A stretch of 64,000 bases of DNA from Tepiditoga spiralis (GCF_014701195.1 NZ_AP018712.1:700501-764500), one strand, 5' to 3'; shown: positions 8,834 to 19,992, counted from the stretch's first letter. The notes: generated by a model not told the origin, from the sequence alone. Program-made: numbers and translations.

Positions 8834-9118
8834 ATGTATAACTGTGCTGTTTTTTATGGTGATTATGTTGGTGTTGTTGATATAAGAAGTATTTCAGAAC
8901 ATTTTAAAAAAGGGTTTGCTAAAAAAGTTGTCCTTTTTATTGGAAGAGAACCAGTCAAAAAAGCCGCTGAAATGTTAAAAGAAAATGATTATATAGAAGT
9001 TAAAATAGTTAAAAAACCATCCAAATCTGCAAAAGAATACTTTAAGTCTTTAAATAATTCTTTTTTAAGTGATTTAAATGAATTTGGCGAAAGGGCGATG
9101 ATGTTTGATCCTTGTTAA
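8834..9118 (+). CDS. Conserved-looking 94-residue protein upstream of lytS
   Basis: I do not recognise the family. The protein is soluble, mixed alpha/beta in appearance (MYNCAVFYGDYVGVVDIR..., VVLFIGREPVKKAAEMLK..) and ends MMFDPC. GGGAGGTGA sits right before its ATG. Its end overlaps the start of the sensor kinase gene by 14 bases, so it is co-transcribed and probably co-translated with the LytS/LytR pair. It might be a small regulator or a partner of the sensor; there is no motif to support a precise role. Confidence 0.7.
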   Translation: MYNCAVFYGDYVGVVDIRSISEHFKKGFAKKVVLFIGREPVKKAAEMLKENDYIEVKIVKKPSKSAKEYFKSLNNSFLSDLNEFGERAMMFDPC

Positions 9119-10727
9119 TGAATCATTTATCCTGAAAATGCTTGAAAGAACTGGTCTTATTGTCTTACTTATTTATATTGTTTTAAGATTACCTTATACA
9201 AAAAAATTATTTATAAAAGATCATGAGAAAAAATTAAAAATTAATATTTTCATAGGAATTTCTGGTGGATTAATAGGTATAGTTGGAACATTGCTTGGAA
9301 TTTCTTATAAAACTGCCATAACTAATTATAGAGATATGGGAGTTATTTTTGCTGGATTTATTGCTGGAATACCTGGTGGATTAATTGCAGGCTTAATTAG
9401 TGGAACTCACAGATTTTTTATGGGTGGTATAACAAATGTACCATGTTCTCTTGCTACTATTTCAATAGGTATAATAGCAGGTATTTATTCCGAAAAATTT
9501 GGGGAGGAAATTTTTAACCCCATCTCTTCTATTTTTTTCACAGCAACTGCAGAAATTTATCATCTTTTTTTAGTTTATTTAATTGTTTCTCCAAAAGAAT
9601 TGGCTTTTGAAATTTCAACAAAGTTTATGCCTCCAATGGTTTTAAGCAATTCACTTGGAGTTTTTTTGCTTTCTTCCATTTATTATTCACTCTTAAAGGA
9701 AAATGAACTTCTTCAAAGTAAAGCAGTTATTTCTATTTTTAAGATTTTTGAAAAATCTACTTTTTTAATAAATGGAATGAAAGAAGAATTTTTACAATCT
9801 TTTTCAAAAGAAACCATTAAAAACACAATGTTTACTGATTTTTTCATCATAAAAGATAATAAAGTAATAAGTTCTTATGGAGAAATAAAAAGAAATATTA
9901 AAATCTCGGAGTTTGAAAAAACTATATTAAAAAAACAAAAGATACATTATTTAAAAAATGGAAAACAAGAAAAAATTAATTCTAATAATTTGAAATTTTT
10001 CTCTGGTATTTTTATACCATTAAAAGATGAAAATATTTTATTAGAATTTATTAAAAATAAAAGTAATTTTATTAGTGATTCTCAAATAACCGTTGCCAAG
10101 TTAATAGGTGATTTTATATCTTTACAATTAAAAATCCATAGAGCAAATAATATACGTTCTGAAATGGAAGAAATGCGATATAGAGACTTATTAATGAAAA
10201 CAAATCCTCATATGATATTCAATGTTTTAAATACAATAAGTTATCTATCCGATAAAGAACCTTTAAAAGTAAAGGAATTATGTTATTCTTTGGGTAACTT
10301 TTTAAGAAACAATGTAGATATTGAAAAACCTCTTATAGACCTTAAAAAAGAATTAAATATTTTAGATAATTACATTGATATAATGAGGGTTAGATATGAA
10401 GACATGATTGAATTTGACTTTAAAATAAACGCAGAAGATTCCATGCAATTACCAGCTTTTACTCTTCAACCTTTAGTTGAAAATTCTTTAAAACATGGTA
10501 TGATTCCTGACAAAAAATTAAAAATAAGTATTACTATAACTCAAAAAAGTAATGGATTTAAAATAATAATAAAAGATAATGGTAAAGGAAGTAATTCTAA
10601 TAAAGAGGGATTTGGAATAAAATCAATAAGAAAAAGGTATGAAAATATTTATCATAATAAAGTAAAGATAAATACAAGTTCTTTTCTTTTTTCTGGAATG
10701 GTTGTAACTATTGATGTTGGGGGATAA
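9105..10727 (+). CDS. Sensor histidine kinase, LytS/BtsS type
   Basis: About 540 residues. The first 190 hold five to six membrane spans of the 5TM-5TMR_LYT sensor (ISGGLIGIVGTLLGI, GIPGGLIAGLISGTHR, the GTHR block being typical). A GAF-like region follows (about 200-345), then the His_kinase domain with KTNPHMIFNVLNTISYL (phospho-acceptor His), and a HATPase domain with LQPLVENSLKHG (N-box) and DNGKG. The TTG at 9105 overlaps the previous gene and has AAGGG 9 bases upstream; ATG at 9138 is an alternative start. Homologues sense peptides, pyruvate or envelope state. The response regulator starts 3 bases downstream. Confidence 0.9.
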   Translation: MILVNESFILKMLERTGLIVLLIYIVLRLPYTKKLFIKDHEKKLKINIFIGISGGLIGIVGTLLGISYKTAITNYRDMGVIFAGFIAGIPGGLIAGLISGTHRFFMGGITNVPCSLATISIGIIAGIYSEKFGEEIFNPISSIFFTATAEIYHLFLVYLIVSPKELAFEISTKFMPPMVLSNSLGVFLLSSIYYSLLKENELLQSKAVISIFKIFEKSTFLINGMKEEFLQSFSKETIKNTMFTDFFIIKDNKVISSYGEIKRNIKISEFEKTILKKQKIHYLKNGKQEKINSNNLKFFSGIFIPLKDENILLEFIKNKSNFISDSQITVAKLIGDFISLQLKIHRANNIRSEMEEMRYRDLLMKTNPHMIFNVLNTISYLSDKEPLKVKELCYSLGNFLRNNVDIEKPLIDLKKELNILDNYIDIMRVRYEDMIEFDFKINAEDSMQLPAFTLQPLVENSLKHGMIPDKKLKISITITQKSNGFKIIIKDNGKGSNSNKEGFGIKSIRKRYENIYHNKVKINTSSFLFSGMVVTIDVGG

Positions 10728-10730
10728 ATT

Positions 10731-11426
10731 ATGAAATTAAAAACTATAATAATTGATGATGAAAAATATGCAAGAGAAGCTTTAAAAGATTTATTATTAA
10801 ACTTTGATTTATTTGAGGTTGTAAAAGAATTTCAAAGTGCTACTCAAGCTCTAAAAGAATTGTATAAAATACAACCAGACATAATATTTACAGATATTGA
10901 AATGCCTGGTTTAAAAGGTACTGAATTTGCAGATATTATTAAAAATTTTGATACAAAAATTATAATAATAAGTGCTTATACAGAATATTCTATAAAAGCT
11001 TTTGAATTAAATATCTTTGATTATCTTTTAAAACCAGTTTCTATTGAACGTTTTTCAAAAACTGTTGAAAAATTACAAAAAGAATTAAAATTTAAGTCAA
11101 TAGAAAAATTACCAGTAAAAAATGATGAAGGAATTGAATTTATTGATTTAAATGATATAAAATACTTTGAATCCTTTGATAAAACTTTAATAGTTTATCA
11201 TAATAAAGGAAAATCAGAAGTATATAAATATAAAATTTCGGAAATTGAAAGTATAACAAAAAATAAAATTTTACGAGTTCACAAATCATATGCAGTAAAT
11301 ATTGAGAAAATTATTAAATTTGGGCATTTAATTGGAAAATCATGGTTTGTTACTCTTAATACTGGAGAAAAAGTTCATGTTTCAAAAACATACGTCGAAA
11401 ATTTAAAAAAAAGGTTAAATCTTTGA
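10731..11426 (+). CDS. LytTR-family response regulator
   Basis: 231 residues. The receiver domain (1-120) has the acidic pocket DDEK, phospho-acceptor Asp in FTDIEMPGLKG, ISAYTEYS and KPVS. A LytTR DNA-binding domain (about 130-231) follows, with IKYFESFDKTLIVY, RVHKSYAVNIEKI and VHVSKTYVENLKKRL. It pairs with the LytS-type kinase immediately upstream. Target promoters are not evident nearby; the genes downstream are on the other strand. The unit ends at a strong terminator. Confidence 0.94.
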   Translation: MKLKTIIIDDEKYAREALKDLLLNFDLFEVVKEFQSATQALKELYKIQPDIIFTDIEMPGLKGTEFADIIKNFDTKIIIISAYTEYSIKAFELNIFDYLLKPVSIERFSKTVEKLQKELKFKSIEKLPVKNDEGIEFIDLNDIKYFESFDKTLIVYHNKGKSEVYKYKISEIESITKNKILRVHKSYAVNIEKIIKFGHLIGKSWFVTLNTGEKVHVSKTYVENLKKRLNL

Positions 11427-11430
11427 TATA

Positions 11431-11470
11431 TAATAAAAATGGTTTAGCATTTGCTAAACCATTTTTATTA
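11431..11470. terminator. Bidirectional terminator
   Basis: TAATAAAAATGGTTTAGC / GCTAAACCATTTTTATTA around a 4-base loop: a perfect 18-bp stem. It separates the convergent response-regulator and malG genes. Confidence 0.9.
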
Positions 11471-14074
11471 TCCTTTTACTGAACCTTGAGTTAATCCTCC
11501 AACTATCCACTTTTGCATAACAAGGAATAATGTTACCATTGGAAGCATCCCTATCATAGACGCTGCTGTAAACATTCCCCATTCCGTTTCAAATGGTCCT
11601 GTTGTAAATGATCTTAAACCAAGTGCATATGTATAAATTTCTTCTCTTTGTAATATTATATTAGCAAGTAAAAATTCATTAAATATACCCATAAACGCCA
11701 ATATTGTTACTACGGATATTATTGGTAGTGATAATGGAAAAACTATTTTCCAAAATGTTTGCAATCTTGTTGCTCCATCTATCATCGCTGATTCTTCTAA
11801 AGAATCAGGAATTGTATCATAATACCCTTTAAAAAGCCACATATTGTATGCTATTCCACCAAGATAAACAAAAATCAATCCGCCAATCGTATCCAATCCA
11901 ATAAATGGATTATAATCTCCTATAAACTTTAATGTTTTATACAACGCTACCATTGACATTATTGCCGGAAACATTTGTATTATCATTAAAAATAATAATC
12001 CTTGTTTTCTTCCTACAAAACGCATTCTTGAAAATGGATATGCTGCCATTGAAGTCATTAAAACTGTTAAAAATGCTGTTAATCCTGCAACTATTATTGA
12101 GTTTAACATCCATCTTACAAATGGTTTTCTTAACCATTTCTTCCAATCCATTGAAAAATTATACAAATACTTATCTATTTTTTTCAATATTGACTTTAAA
12201 TTTCCATATTTTAATTTTTCAGAAAAATCACTTACTATTCTTGAAGCTCTTGATAAATCAGCATTTGCATTCCCATACTTAGTATTGTATAAATCTGTCA
12301 TAATTTCAATAGATTTTATATTTGTAACATTTCCACCATAATTAAGCTTCACTATATTTTTTATATTATTCTTTAAAAAAGTTAATTGAACACTCATTTT
12401 TGATATTAAAGTTTCCATTTTTTCTTTTCCTGATAAAAATCTATTTTTTGATTCTTTTAAATTATTATAAGCAGAAAATAAAAAGTACTTATTTCTTTCT
12501 GGAATATACTTTGAATAAAATTTTGATTTTAAAAATATTGAATAATAATATGCTTCATTCAATGTTTTTATATTTTCATTTGTAAAATCTTTTACAAAAA
12601 TCAAATTTGGTAGTTCTTGTATTTCATTAACAAAATCTAATTTATCTTTTTCATTTTCTTTTAACACTTCATTTTCATTAGATGCTTTATTTATTTCATT
12701 TGTTAACTTATTATCCATAGAAATAAGTTCTAGTTTATTTTCATAATTATCTTTATATTGATTTATTATCATCTTTATTTCTGATAAAGAAATAGCCATT
12801 TTTTCTGCAGATGATTTTAATGTTTCATAAGCTGGCATAACTGTTTCATTATTTCTTAAACTATATATTCCTGAAAAATTGCTATATAAAAAATTAAATA
12901 TCTCATCATACAATTTTACTGTTTCAACAAATCCATTTTTATTTAAAGAATCAATATTTTTTGCACTTGAATAAATATCTGGAAGTATATCTTTATATTT
13001 TTGAACAAGTAAATAAAAATTGCCATCTGATCCTGTTTTAGGAAGTTCTCCACCTTTAAATTCTGTACTCTTAATTACATCATATGCTGCTTTTATTTTT
13101 GATTTATTTAAGAAATAAACATCTGTTATAGCTTTTACTTTTACTTTTATTTTATTCAAAGAAACTTCTGTATTGTTTAATTCATTCTTTAATTTAGATT
13201 GTATAGTTTCATAATTTTTAATTTTTTCTTCATTATCTGAAATAGTTTTTAGTGTAATTCCAAATTTTTCTTGAACAAAAGTATTTATTTTATTACTTAA
13301 TATTTTTATTTCAGAATCAACTTTTTTCCATGAACTTTCTAAATTAGATACTTCTGTTCCAATATTATTAATAAAATCAGTATTTTCTTCTCTTTTCCAT
13401 TTTCTATAAGTTTTTATCTTCCATAAAGTTGTTTTTAATGGAACTTTAAACAATAAACTTTCTGTTTCAGAATAATACTTATCATTGTTTCCTTTATATT
13501 GTATTAAAAATTCATAAGTTTTTTTTCTTTGACTCAAATAATTTTTTATTAAAGTATCTAATTTTGATGTTTCTAAATTATATCCATATTCATTCAATTT
13601 TTTATTCAAATCAGAAAGTTTTTTATTAAAGTAAGCAAAATCAGTTTCTCTAATTTCATTTAAATCTTTCAAAATACTTTCTTTTTCTTCAATAAAGGTT
13701 GAAAGAACACTTTCATAGTTTTTTTCAACATTATTTAAATTTTCTTTTGACATATCCAAATAATTAAATAACTTATTTATATCTTCATTTGATCTTTTTA
13801 TTGCTTGTTCTGTGGTATAAGAGTTATATTCATCTATATACGCAGTAACATCATTTAAATCTTTTATTAATTCTGGAACCGTAGGTTTTGGGAAAAGTAA
13901 TTCAGTATAATTTCTCATTGTTAATCTGTTTGAAAATAATTTAGAACTAAAAGCTGCATTGTCTCTTCTAACAGATGTTGAAACAACCCAAATTATAGGA
14001 AACAATATAATTAAAACTACTATAATCATTATTATATGCCTTAAAAAATAATTCTTTTTTTGTATCATAGCCAT
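11468..14074 (-). CDS. malG: Maltose/maltodextrin ABC permease MalG with a giant extracytoplasmic insertion
   Basis: 868 residues against about 280-300 for ordinary MalG. Residues 1-35 are the first membrane span (IIMIIVVLIILFPIIWVVSTS). From about residue 50 to 640 there is a lysine/glutamate/asparagine-rich, mostly helical region with coiled-coil character that should lie outside the membrane. The remaining permease follows: VAGLTAFLTVLMTSMAAYPFSR, the EAA loop EESAMIDGATRLQTFWKIVFP and the conserved C-terminal QGSVKG. The gene overlaps malF (TAATG). Large MalG insertions may be shared by Thermotogota, as far as I recall. The insertion could act as a spacer or docking arm for MalE in a thick periplasm; this is inference. 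Confidence 0.92.
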   Translation of the reverse strand: MAMIQKKNYFLRHIIMIIVVLIILFPIIWVVSTSVRRDNAAFSSKLFSNRLTMRNYTELLFPKPTVPELIKDLNDVTAYIDEYNSYTTEQAIKRSNEDINKLFNYLDMSKENLNNVEKNYESVLSTFIEEKESILKDLNEIRETDFAYFNKKLSDLNKKLNEYGYNLETSKLDTLIKNYLSQRKKTYEFLIQYKGNNDKYYSETESLLFKVPLKTTLWKIKTYRKWKREENTDFINNIGTEVSNLESSWKKVDSEIKILSNKINTFVQEKFGITLKTISDNEEKIKNYETIQSKLKNELNNTEVSLNKIKVKVKAITDVYFLNKSKIKAAYDVIKSTEFKGGELPKTGSDGNFYLLVQKYKDILPDIYSSAKNIDSLNKNGFVETVKLYDEIFNFLYSNFSGIYSLRNNETVMPAYETLKSSAEKMAISLSEIKMIINQYKDNYENKLELISMDNKLTNEINKASNENEVLKENEKDKLDFVNEIQELPNLIFVKDFTNENIKTLNEAYYYSIFLKSKFYSKYIPERNKYFLFSAYNNLKESKNRFLSGKEKMETLISKMSVQLTFLKNNIKNIVKLNYGGNVTNIKSIEIMTDLYNTKYGNANADLSRASRIVSDFSEKLKYGNLKSILKKIDKYLYNFSMDWKKWLRKPFVRWMLNSIIVAGLTAFLTVLMTSMAAYPFSRMRFVGRKQGLLFLMIIQMFPAIMSMVALYKTLKFIGDYNPFIGLDTIGGLIFVYLGGIAYNMWLFKGYYDTIPDSLEESAMIDGATRLQTFWKIVFPLSLPIISVVTILAFMGIFNEFLLANIILQREEIYTYALGLRSFTTGPFETEWGMFTAASMIGMLPMVTLFLVMQKWIVGGLTQGSVKG

Positions 14075-15795
14075 TATCTACTCACCTCTTCAAAAGCCTT
14101 TGAAAATTTAAAATTAAAATAACTTATTATAGATACAATACCAAAGATAATTATTGCTATTGCACTCGCAAAACCAAAGTCTTGACCTTTTCTTCCTTCA
14201 AAAGCTAATTTGTATGTAAATGAAATGAGGATATCAGTAGCACCTGCTGATGTATTTGAATTTGGTAAAGCTGGTCCTCCTCCTGTTAATAAGTAAATAC
14301 CAACAAAATTATTAAAATTAAATGCAAATGACATAACTAAGAGTGGAGCTACAGAAACCATTAAAAGTGGCATAGTTATCTTTGAAAATTGCTTCCACTT
14401 AGTTGCTCCATCTATTGATGAAGCTTCATAAAGTTCTCCAGGAATACTTTGAAGAGCTCCAAGAGTTACCGTCATCATGTATGGAAATCCAAGCCATGTA
14501 TTTACTATTAATATAGATATTTTTGCCCAAAATGGATCATTTAACCACTTTATTGGTTCTAACCCAAGTTTTGCAAGAAATATTTTATTTATTATTCCAT
14601 AAGTTTCATTAAAAAAGCCGTTTCTCCAAACCAAAACAGAGATAAAAACTGGAATTGCCCATGGAATTATTAATAAAGTTCTATAAATCATTCTTCCTTT
14701 CATATTTTTATCATTTAATGCAAGTGCTAGTGCCAATCCAATTATAAAGCTAAAGATAACACTCAATATTGCATATGTGAAAGTCCAAACAAAAATTTTG
14801 AAAAATGGTCCTGCAATTTTAGGATCTGTCAATATCTTTTTAAAGTTATATGCACCAACACCTTCAACATAACCAATTAATCTCGTTGAAACTCCATTTT
14901 TATCATAATCCCAAAAAGCTCCATCTTTATCTTCTAATATTGTATTTGTTAATGTATTTAATATTTGTGTCTTAGTAACCTTTCTTCCTTCAATTATATT
15001 TGTTTTTGAAATTGCTTCATAAACACGATATGATTCTGAAAATTTTCTATAAACATAATCACTCGATAATCTAAAACTCTTTTTACCATTTTTTAAATTA
15101 ATAACTTTTAAATATTTTTGTCTTATAACCGAATTATAATAGGCAGAATTTGAAGAAACACTTGGATCATCAAATCCATAAAAATACGTATACTTTATTT
15201 TTCCATTATCAATAGCTATTATTTTTCCTTCTTTATTTTTTATTATTTTATATGTTTCATCAAAAACATCATTTTTTAAAGGCATAAGCTCTGATTCAGC
15301 ATACTTAACATTTCCTTTAGCATCATATTGAATATTTTGTGGTTTTTTAGCAAGAAAACTCTTTTCTTTATTATACAATAAAACTAAAAAATCTTCTGTA
15401 GGTTTATACTGTTCATCGTACTTAACAAAAATTTTAAAATCATAAATTTCAGCATTATTTGGCGAATACAAGAATCTTGTATCTGTCAATAAAGTTTCAA
15501 TTGCTTGATCTCTACTAAACAAATGACCAGTTCCATAATTAGTAAAAGCAATTTGAATTGTGTAATACATAGGATATATAGTTAACACAAATAAGAAAAA
15601 TAATGCAGCAATTGTATATCTATATGGATATCCTTTTTTTGAAAAAATAGCCCAATCAGCTATCGCAACAAATACTCCCAATGTAACTGCAAGAGAATAA
15701 TTTCCCAATGCAAAGAGCATGAAGGTAAACCAAACGAGTATAGCGTTCAATATTGCCACTCCGCCCCACATAAGAAACTTTAAAAATTTTTTCAT
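14074..15795 (-). CDS. malF: Maltose/maltodextrin ABC permease MalF
   Basis: 573 residues. Three spans come first (to about residue 85), then a periplasmic P2-like domain of about 240 residues (longer than the E. coli P2 loop), then the permease core with the EAA motif LYEASSIDGATKWKQFSKITMP and GGGPALPNSNTSAGATDILISFTYKLAF. The start has GGAGGG 6 bases upstream. It is the second gene of malE-malF-malG; a 150-base gap with a stable hairpin separates it from malE. Together with MalG it forms the channel for maltose and maltodextrins; the ATPase (MalK) is not in this window. Confidence 0.94.
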   Translation of the reverse strand: MKKFLKFLMWGGVAILNAILVWFTFMLFALGNYSLAVTLGVFVAIADWAIFSKKGYPYRYTIAALFFLFVLTIYPMYYTIQIAFTNYGTGHLFSRDQAIETLLTDTRFLYSPNNAEIYDFKIFVKYDEQYKPTEDFLVLLYNKEKSFLAKKPQNIQYDAKGNVKYAESELMPLKNDVFDETYKIIKNKEGKIIAIDNGKIKYTYFYGFDDPSVSSNSAYYNSVIRQKYLKVINLKNGKKSFRLSSDYVYRKFSESYRVYEAISKTNIIEGRKVTKTQILNTLTNTILEDKDGAFWDYDKNGVSTRLIGYVEGVGAYNFKKILTDPKIAGPFFKIFVWTFTYAILSVIFSFIIGLALALALNDKNMKGRMIYRTLLIIPWAIPVFISVLVWRNGFFNETYGIINKIFLAKLGLEPIKWLNDPFWAKISILIVNTWLGFPYMMTVTLGALQSIPGELYEASSIDGATKWKQFSKITMPLLMVSVAPLLVMSFAFNFNNFVGIYLLTGGGPALPNSNTSAGATDILISFTYKLAFEGRKGQDFGFASAIAIIIFGIVSIISYFNFKFSKAFEEVSR

Positions 15796-15873
15796 AAAAT
15801 ACCCTCCCTAAAAAATTTTTAATTATACTTTTATTAATAATTTTTATTATAAAAATCACTAATAAAAATATTA

Positions 15874-15919
15874 TTTTGAAAAGGGAAGAGATTTCTCCCT
15901 TCCCATATTTTTTCAAAAT
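15874..15919 (-). terminator. Intercistronic hairpin between malE and malF
   Basis: TTTTGAAAAGGGAAG... pairs with CTTCCC..TTTTCAAAA over a short loop. Lying between the malE stop and malF it probably protects the malE message 3' end or partly terminates transcription, giving more MalE than MalF/G, as known for mal operons. Confidence 0.6.
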
Positions 15920-15951
15920 TATTTAAATGATTTTTATTCTTACTCAGCCTC

Positions 15952-17154
15952 TTACTTAGACATAGATGACTTAATTTTAGAAACTGCATCATTTAAAGCT
16001 TGTTCTGGAGATTGATTACCAGAGGTTATATTATTTAAAGCATCTGCCATTGGTGACCATACCATACCCATTTCAGGAACATTAGGCATTGGTTCTCCAC
16101 CTGCAGCACTTTTAATGAATTCTTCAACTATATTTTCTGGAATAGGACCACCTTTTTCTTTAATTATATCAAGTACGTCATTTCTTGCAGGAAGTCTTGG
16201 ATCTGCAACATAGAAGTTGTAAATACCTTCTTTTGTAGCCAAATAATTTATAACAAATTCTTTAGCAAGTGCTTTATTCTTTGATTTTGCATTTACCATT
16301 AAACCTTGTACTCCAACAAATGGTTTTGCTGTTTTACCTGGTTCAAGTTCTAATTCTGTTAAAGGCAATACACCAAAATCAATACCTGCATCAATATAGC
16401 CTTTTAATGACCAAGGACCATTAATTATCATTGCTGCAAGTCCATCTTTAAACATAGAATCCATAGTATTATAATTTGCTCCAGCTGGTATTATTCCATC
16501 ATCCATGAATTTTTTTATTAAGTTTCCACCTTTTATTGCGCCTTCATTGTTTAAACCTATATCATGAACATCATATCCATTTTCTTTTGACCAATTAAAT
16601 ACGTATCCGCCAAAACCTTTTAAGAAACCATATGTAAAATAAAAGTTGTTAACATCATATACAAAACCTAATGTTTCATCTGTTGTATATTCTTTTGCTG
16701 TTTTTAATAAATCATCAATAGTTTTTGGTGCTGTTTCAACATAGTCTTTATTATATATTAATGCTACTGCTTCTATTGCATATGGAAGACCATATAATTT
16801 TCCATTTACAGTAAAAGCATTTATTCCTGATTGAGCATACTTATCCATTTCTATTGCAGATGTTGGAAGTGGATCTAAAAGTCCATTTTTTACTAATTCT
16901 CCAACCCAATCGTGTGCACCAACAATAATATCTGGTCCTTCTCCTGCTTGTGAAGCAGTTAAAAATTTTGATTTTATATCTCCAAAGTTAACGAATTGAA
17001 CATCAACATTTATACCTGTATCCTTTGTAAACTGTGCTCCTATCTTTTTCATAAAATCAACTTGTTTTTCAGATGCCCATATAACAATTGATTCTGAAAA
17101 AACTGAAAGAACTGAAAAAATTACTACGAGTGCCAATAATAATGTTTTTTTCAT
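15952..17154 (-). CDS. malE: Maltose/maltodextrin-binding protein MalE
   Basis: 400 residues. A signal peptide of about 20 residues (MKKTLLLALVVIFSVLSVFS) lacks a lipobox, so the protein is periplasmic. The mature part opens with IVIWASEKQVDFMKKIGAQF and contains GPDIIVGAHDWVGELVKNGLL, YGLPYAIEAVALIYNKDYV, MIINGPWSLKGY, and PMPNVPEMGMVWSPMADAL near the end, all aligned with the MalE fold (two-lobed group 1 solute-binding protein). It leads the malEFG operon. A GAAAACGTTTTG operator is 40 bases upstream of its ATG. Confidence 0.95.
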   Translation of the reverse strand: MKKTLLLALVVIFSVLSVFSESIVIWASEKQVDFMKKIGAQFTKDTGINVDVQFVNFGDIKSKFLTASQAGEGPDIIVGAHDWVGELVKNGLLDPLPTSAIEMDKYAQSGINAFTVNGKLYGLPYAIEAVALIYNKDYVETAPKTIDDLLKTAKEYTTDETLGFVYDVNNFYFTYGFLKGFGGYVFNWSKENGYDVHDIGLNNEGAIKGGNLIKKFMDDGIIPAGANYNTMDSMFKDGLAAMIINGPWSLKGYIDAGIDFGVLPLTELELEPGKTAKPFVGVQGLMVNAKSKNKALAKEFVINYLATKEGIYNFYVADPRLPARNDVLDIIKEKGGPIPENIVEEFIKSAAGGEPMPNVPEMGMVWSPMADALNNITSGNQSPEQALNDAVSKIKSSMSK

Positions 17155-17191
17155 CTTTTTTCTTACCCCCTTATTAATAATTTGATTACGA

Positions 17192-17205
17192 TGAAAACGT
17201 TTTGT
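17192..17205. promoter_or_regulatory. LacI-family-type operator upstream of malE
   Basis: TGAAAACGTTTTGT, sharing the palindromic core AAAACGTTTT (17194-17203) with the site upstream of the GH13 gene at 8736. It supports common control of uptake and processing of maltodextrin. Confidence 0.6.
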
Positions 17206-17352
17206 ATATAGAAATTATAACATAAAAATTTCTTATTTTTTCAATTATGAAACCTAATAAAGACTAAATATTTATATTTAATTTTAAATATAAATAAAAA
17301 TCTTGATAATTCTTTATTTTTAGCTTTTTTTAGCATTATTTTTATATAAAAA

Positions 17353-17377
17353 AATTGAGAGCTTAAAACTCTCAATT
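17353..17377 (-). terminator. Terminator of murB
   Basis: AATTGAGAG / CTCTCAATT hairpin at the end of murB, followed on the minus strand by a T-rich run. Confidence 0.7.
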
Positions 17378-18257
17378 ACCATATTTCTGGTTCAACTTCT
17401 AAATTCATATTATAAAGTATTTTTACCTTATTTTTTACTAATTTTATTAAGTTTAAAATATCTTCAAAGGTAGCATTACCTTTATTTACAATAAATCCTG
17501 CATGTTTTTCTGAAATTTGTGCATCACCTATTGAAAAACCTTTTAACCCCAATTTTTCTATTGTTGTTCCAACATAAAAATCTGGTTTAGGTCTTTTAAA
17601 TATACTTCCTGCTGATGGCATATCAAGAGGTTGACGTTCCCATCTTTTTTCTAATAATTCTTTTGTTTTTTCTTCTACATTATTTCCTATATTTAACTTT
17701 AAAACAGCTGAAAGAACTATTATTTTAAGATTTTTTACAATAGAACTTCTATAATCAAACTTCATATCTTCTCTAGAAAAAGTTTTTATTTTTTCTTCAT
17801 TCACATCAAAAATTTCTACACTTTCAACAACATCTTTAAACTCTCCACCATATGCACCAGCATTCATAAAAATAGCTCCACCCAAACTACCAGGTATACC
17901 GCTTGCAAATTCTAATCCAGATAAATTATTTTCACATGAAATCTTTGATAATCTAGTAATAGATACACCACACTCTGCAATTATTTTTTCACCTTTTAAT
18001 TTATAATTACTTAGATTTTTTGTGGATAAAACAAAAAAATCATGAAATTCATCCTTTGCAATTATATTTGCACCACCACCAATTATTTTATATTCTTCAT
18101 TTTTTAATTTTTTTAATGCGTAAATAAAACTTTCTTTAGTTCTTGGTTCTATAAAATATGAAACTTTTCCACCAACTCTAAAGTTAGTATGATTTTTTAA
18201 TGGCTCATTTTTTTTTACATCGCATCCATTTAAATAAAGATCTTTTATTAAATTCAT
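17376..18257 (-). CDS. murB: UDP-N-acetylenolpyruvoylglucosamine reductase
   Basis: 293 residues, a type II-length MurB that reduces UDP-GlcNAc-enolpyruvate to UDP-MurNAc in the cytoplasm using FAD and NADPH. Seen are LKNHTNFRVGGKVSYF, YKIIGGGANIIAK (FAD/PP loop), GLEFASGIPGSLGGAIFMNAGAYGGE, YRSSIV, the catalytic-type PSAGSIFKRP (Ser proton donor), GFSIGDAQISEKHAGFIVN and a late Glu (EVEPEIW). The second of two nearby ATGs is chosen because AGGAG touches the first and is 6 bases from the second. It is divergent from the glycosyltransferase gene. Confidence 0.95.
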   Translation of the reverse strand: MNLIKDLYLNGCDVKKNEPLKNHTNFRVGGKVSYFIEPRTKESFIYALKKLKNEEYKIIGGGANIIAKDEFHDFFVLSTKNLSNYKLKGEKIIAECGVSITRLSKISCENNLSGLEFASGIPGSLGGAIFMNAGAYGGEFKDVVESVEIFDVNEEKIKTFSREDMKFDYRSSIVKNLKIIVLSAVLKLNIGNNVEEKTKELLEKRWERQPLDMPSAGSIFKRPKPDFYVGTTIEKLGLKGFSIGDAQISEKHAGFIVNKGNATFEDILNLIKLVKNKVKILYNMNLEVEPEIW

Positions 18258-18325
18258 ATTCATCTCCTTTTTTATTGTTTTTTTATATTATACATCATCT
18301 TATTCATGTATTTAACAAATTATGG

Positions 18326-18331
18326 TATAAT
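18326..18331 (+). promoter_or_regulatory. Extended -10 promoter for the glycosyltransferase-upp unit
   Basis: ATGG-TATAAT, an extended -10 box (TGG directly before TATAAT), lies 18 bases before the GAGGTG ribosome site. No clear -35 is seen. Confidence 0.45.
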
Positions 18332-18359
18332 AAAATAAAGATTTTTTCGAGGTGAAGTG

Positions 18360-19952
<1,593 letters not shown>

Positions 19953-19954
<2 letters not shown>

Positions 19955-19978
19955 GGTCGGTTATTCCGACCTTTTAAT
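19953..19978 (+). terminator. Terminator after upp
   Basis: AAGGTCGG-TTATT-CCGACCTT hairpin followed by TTAATTTT, directly between upp and murJ; the tail is weak so read-through into murJ is possible. Confidence 0.7.
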
Positions 19979-19992
19979 TTTGGAGGAAGATC

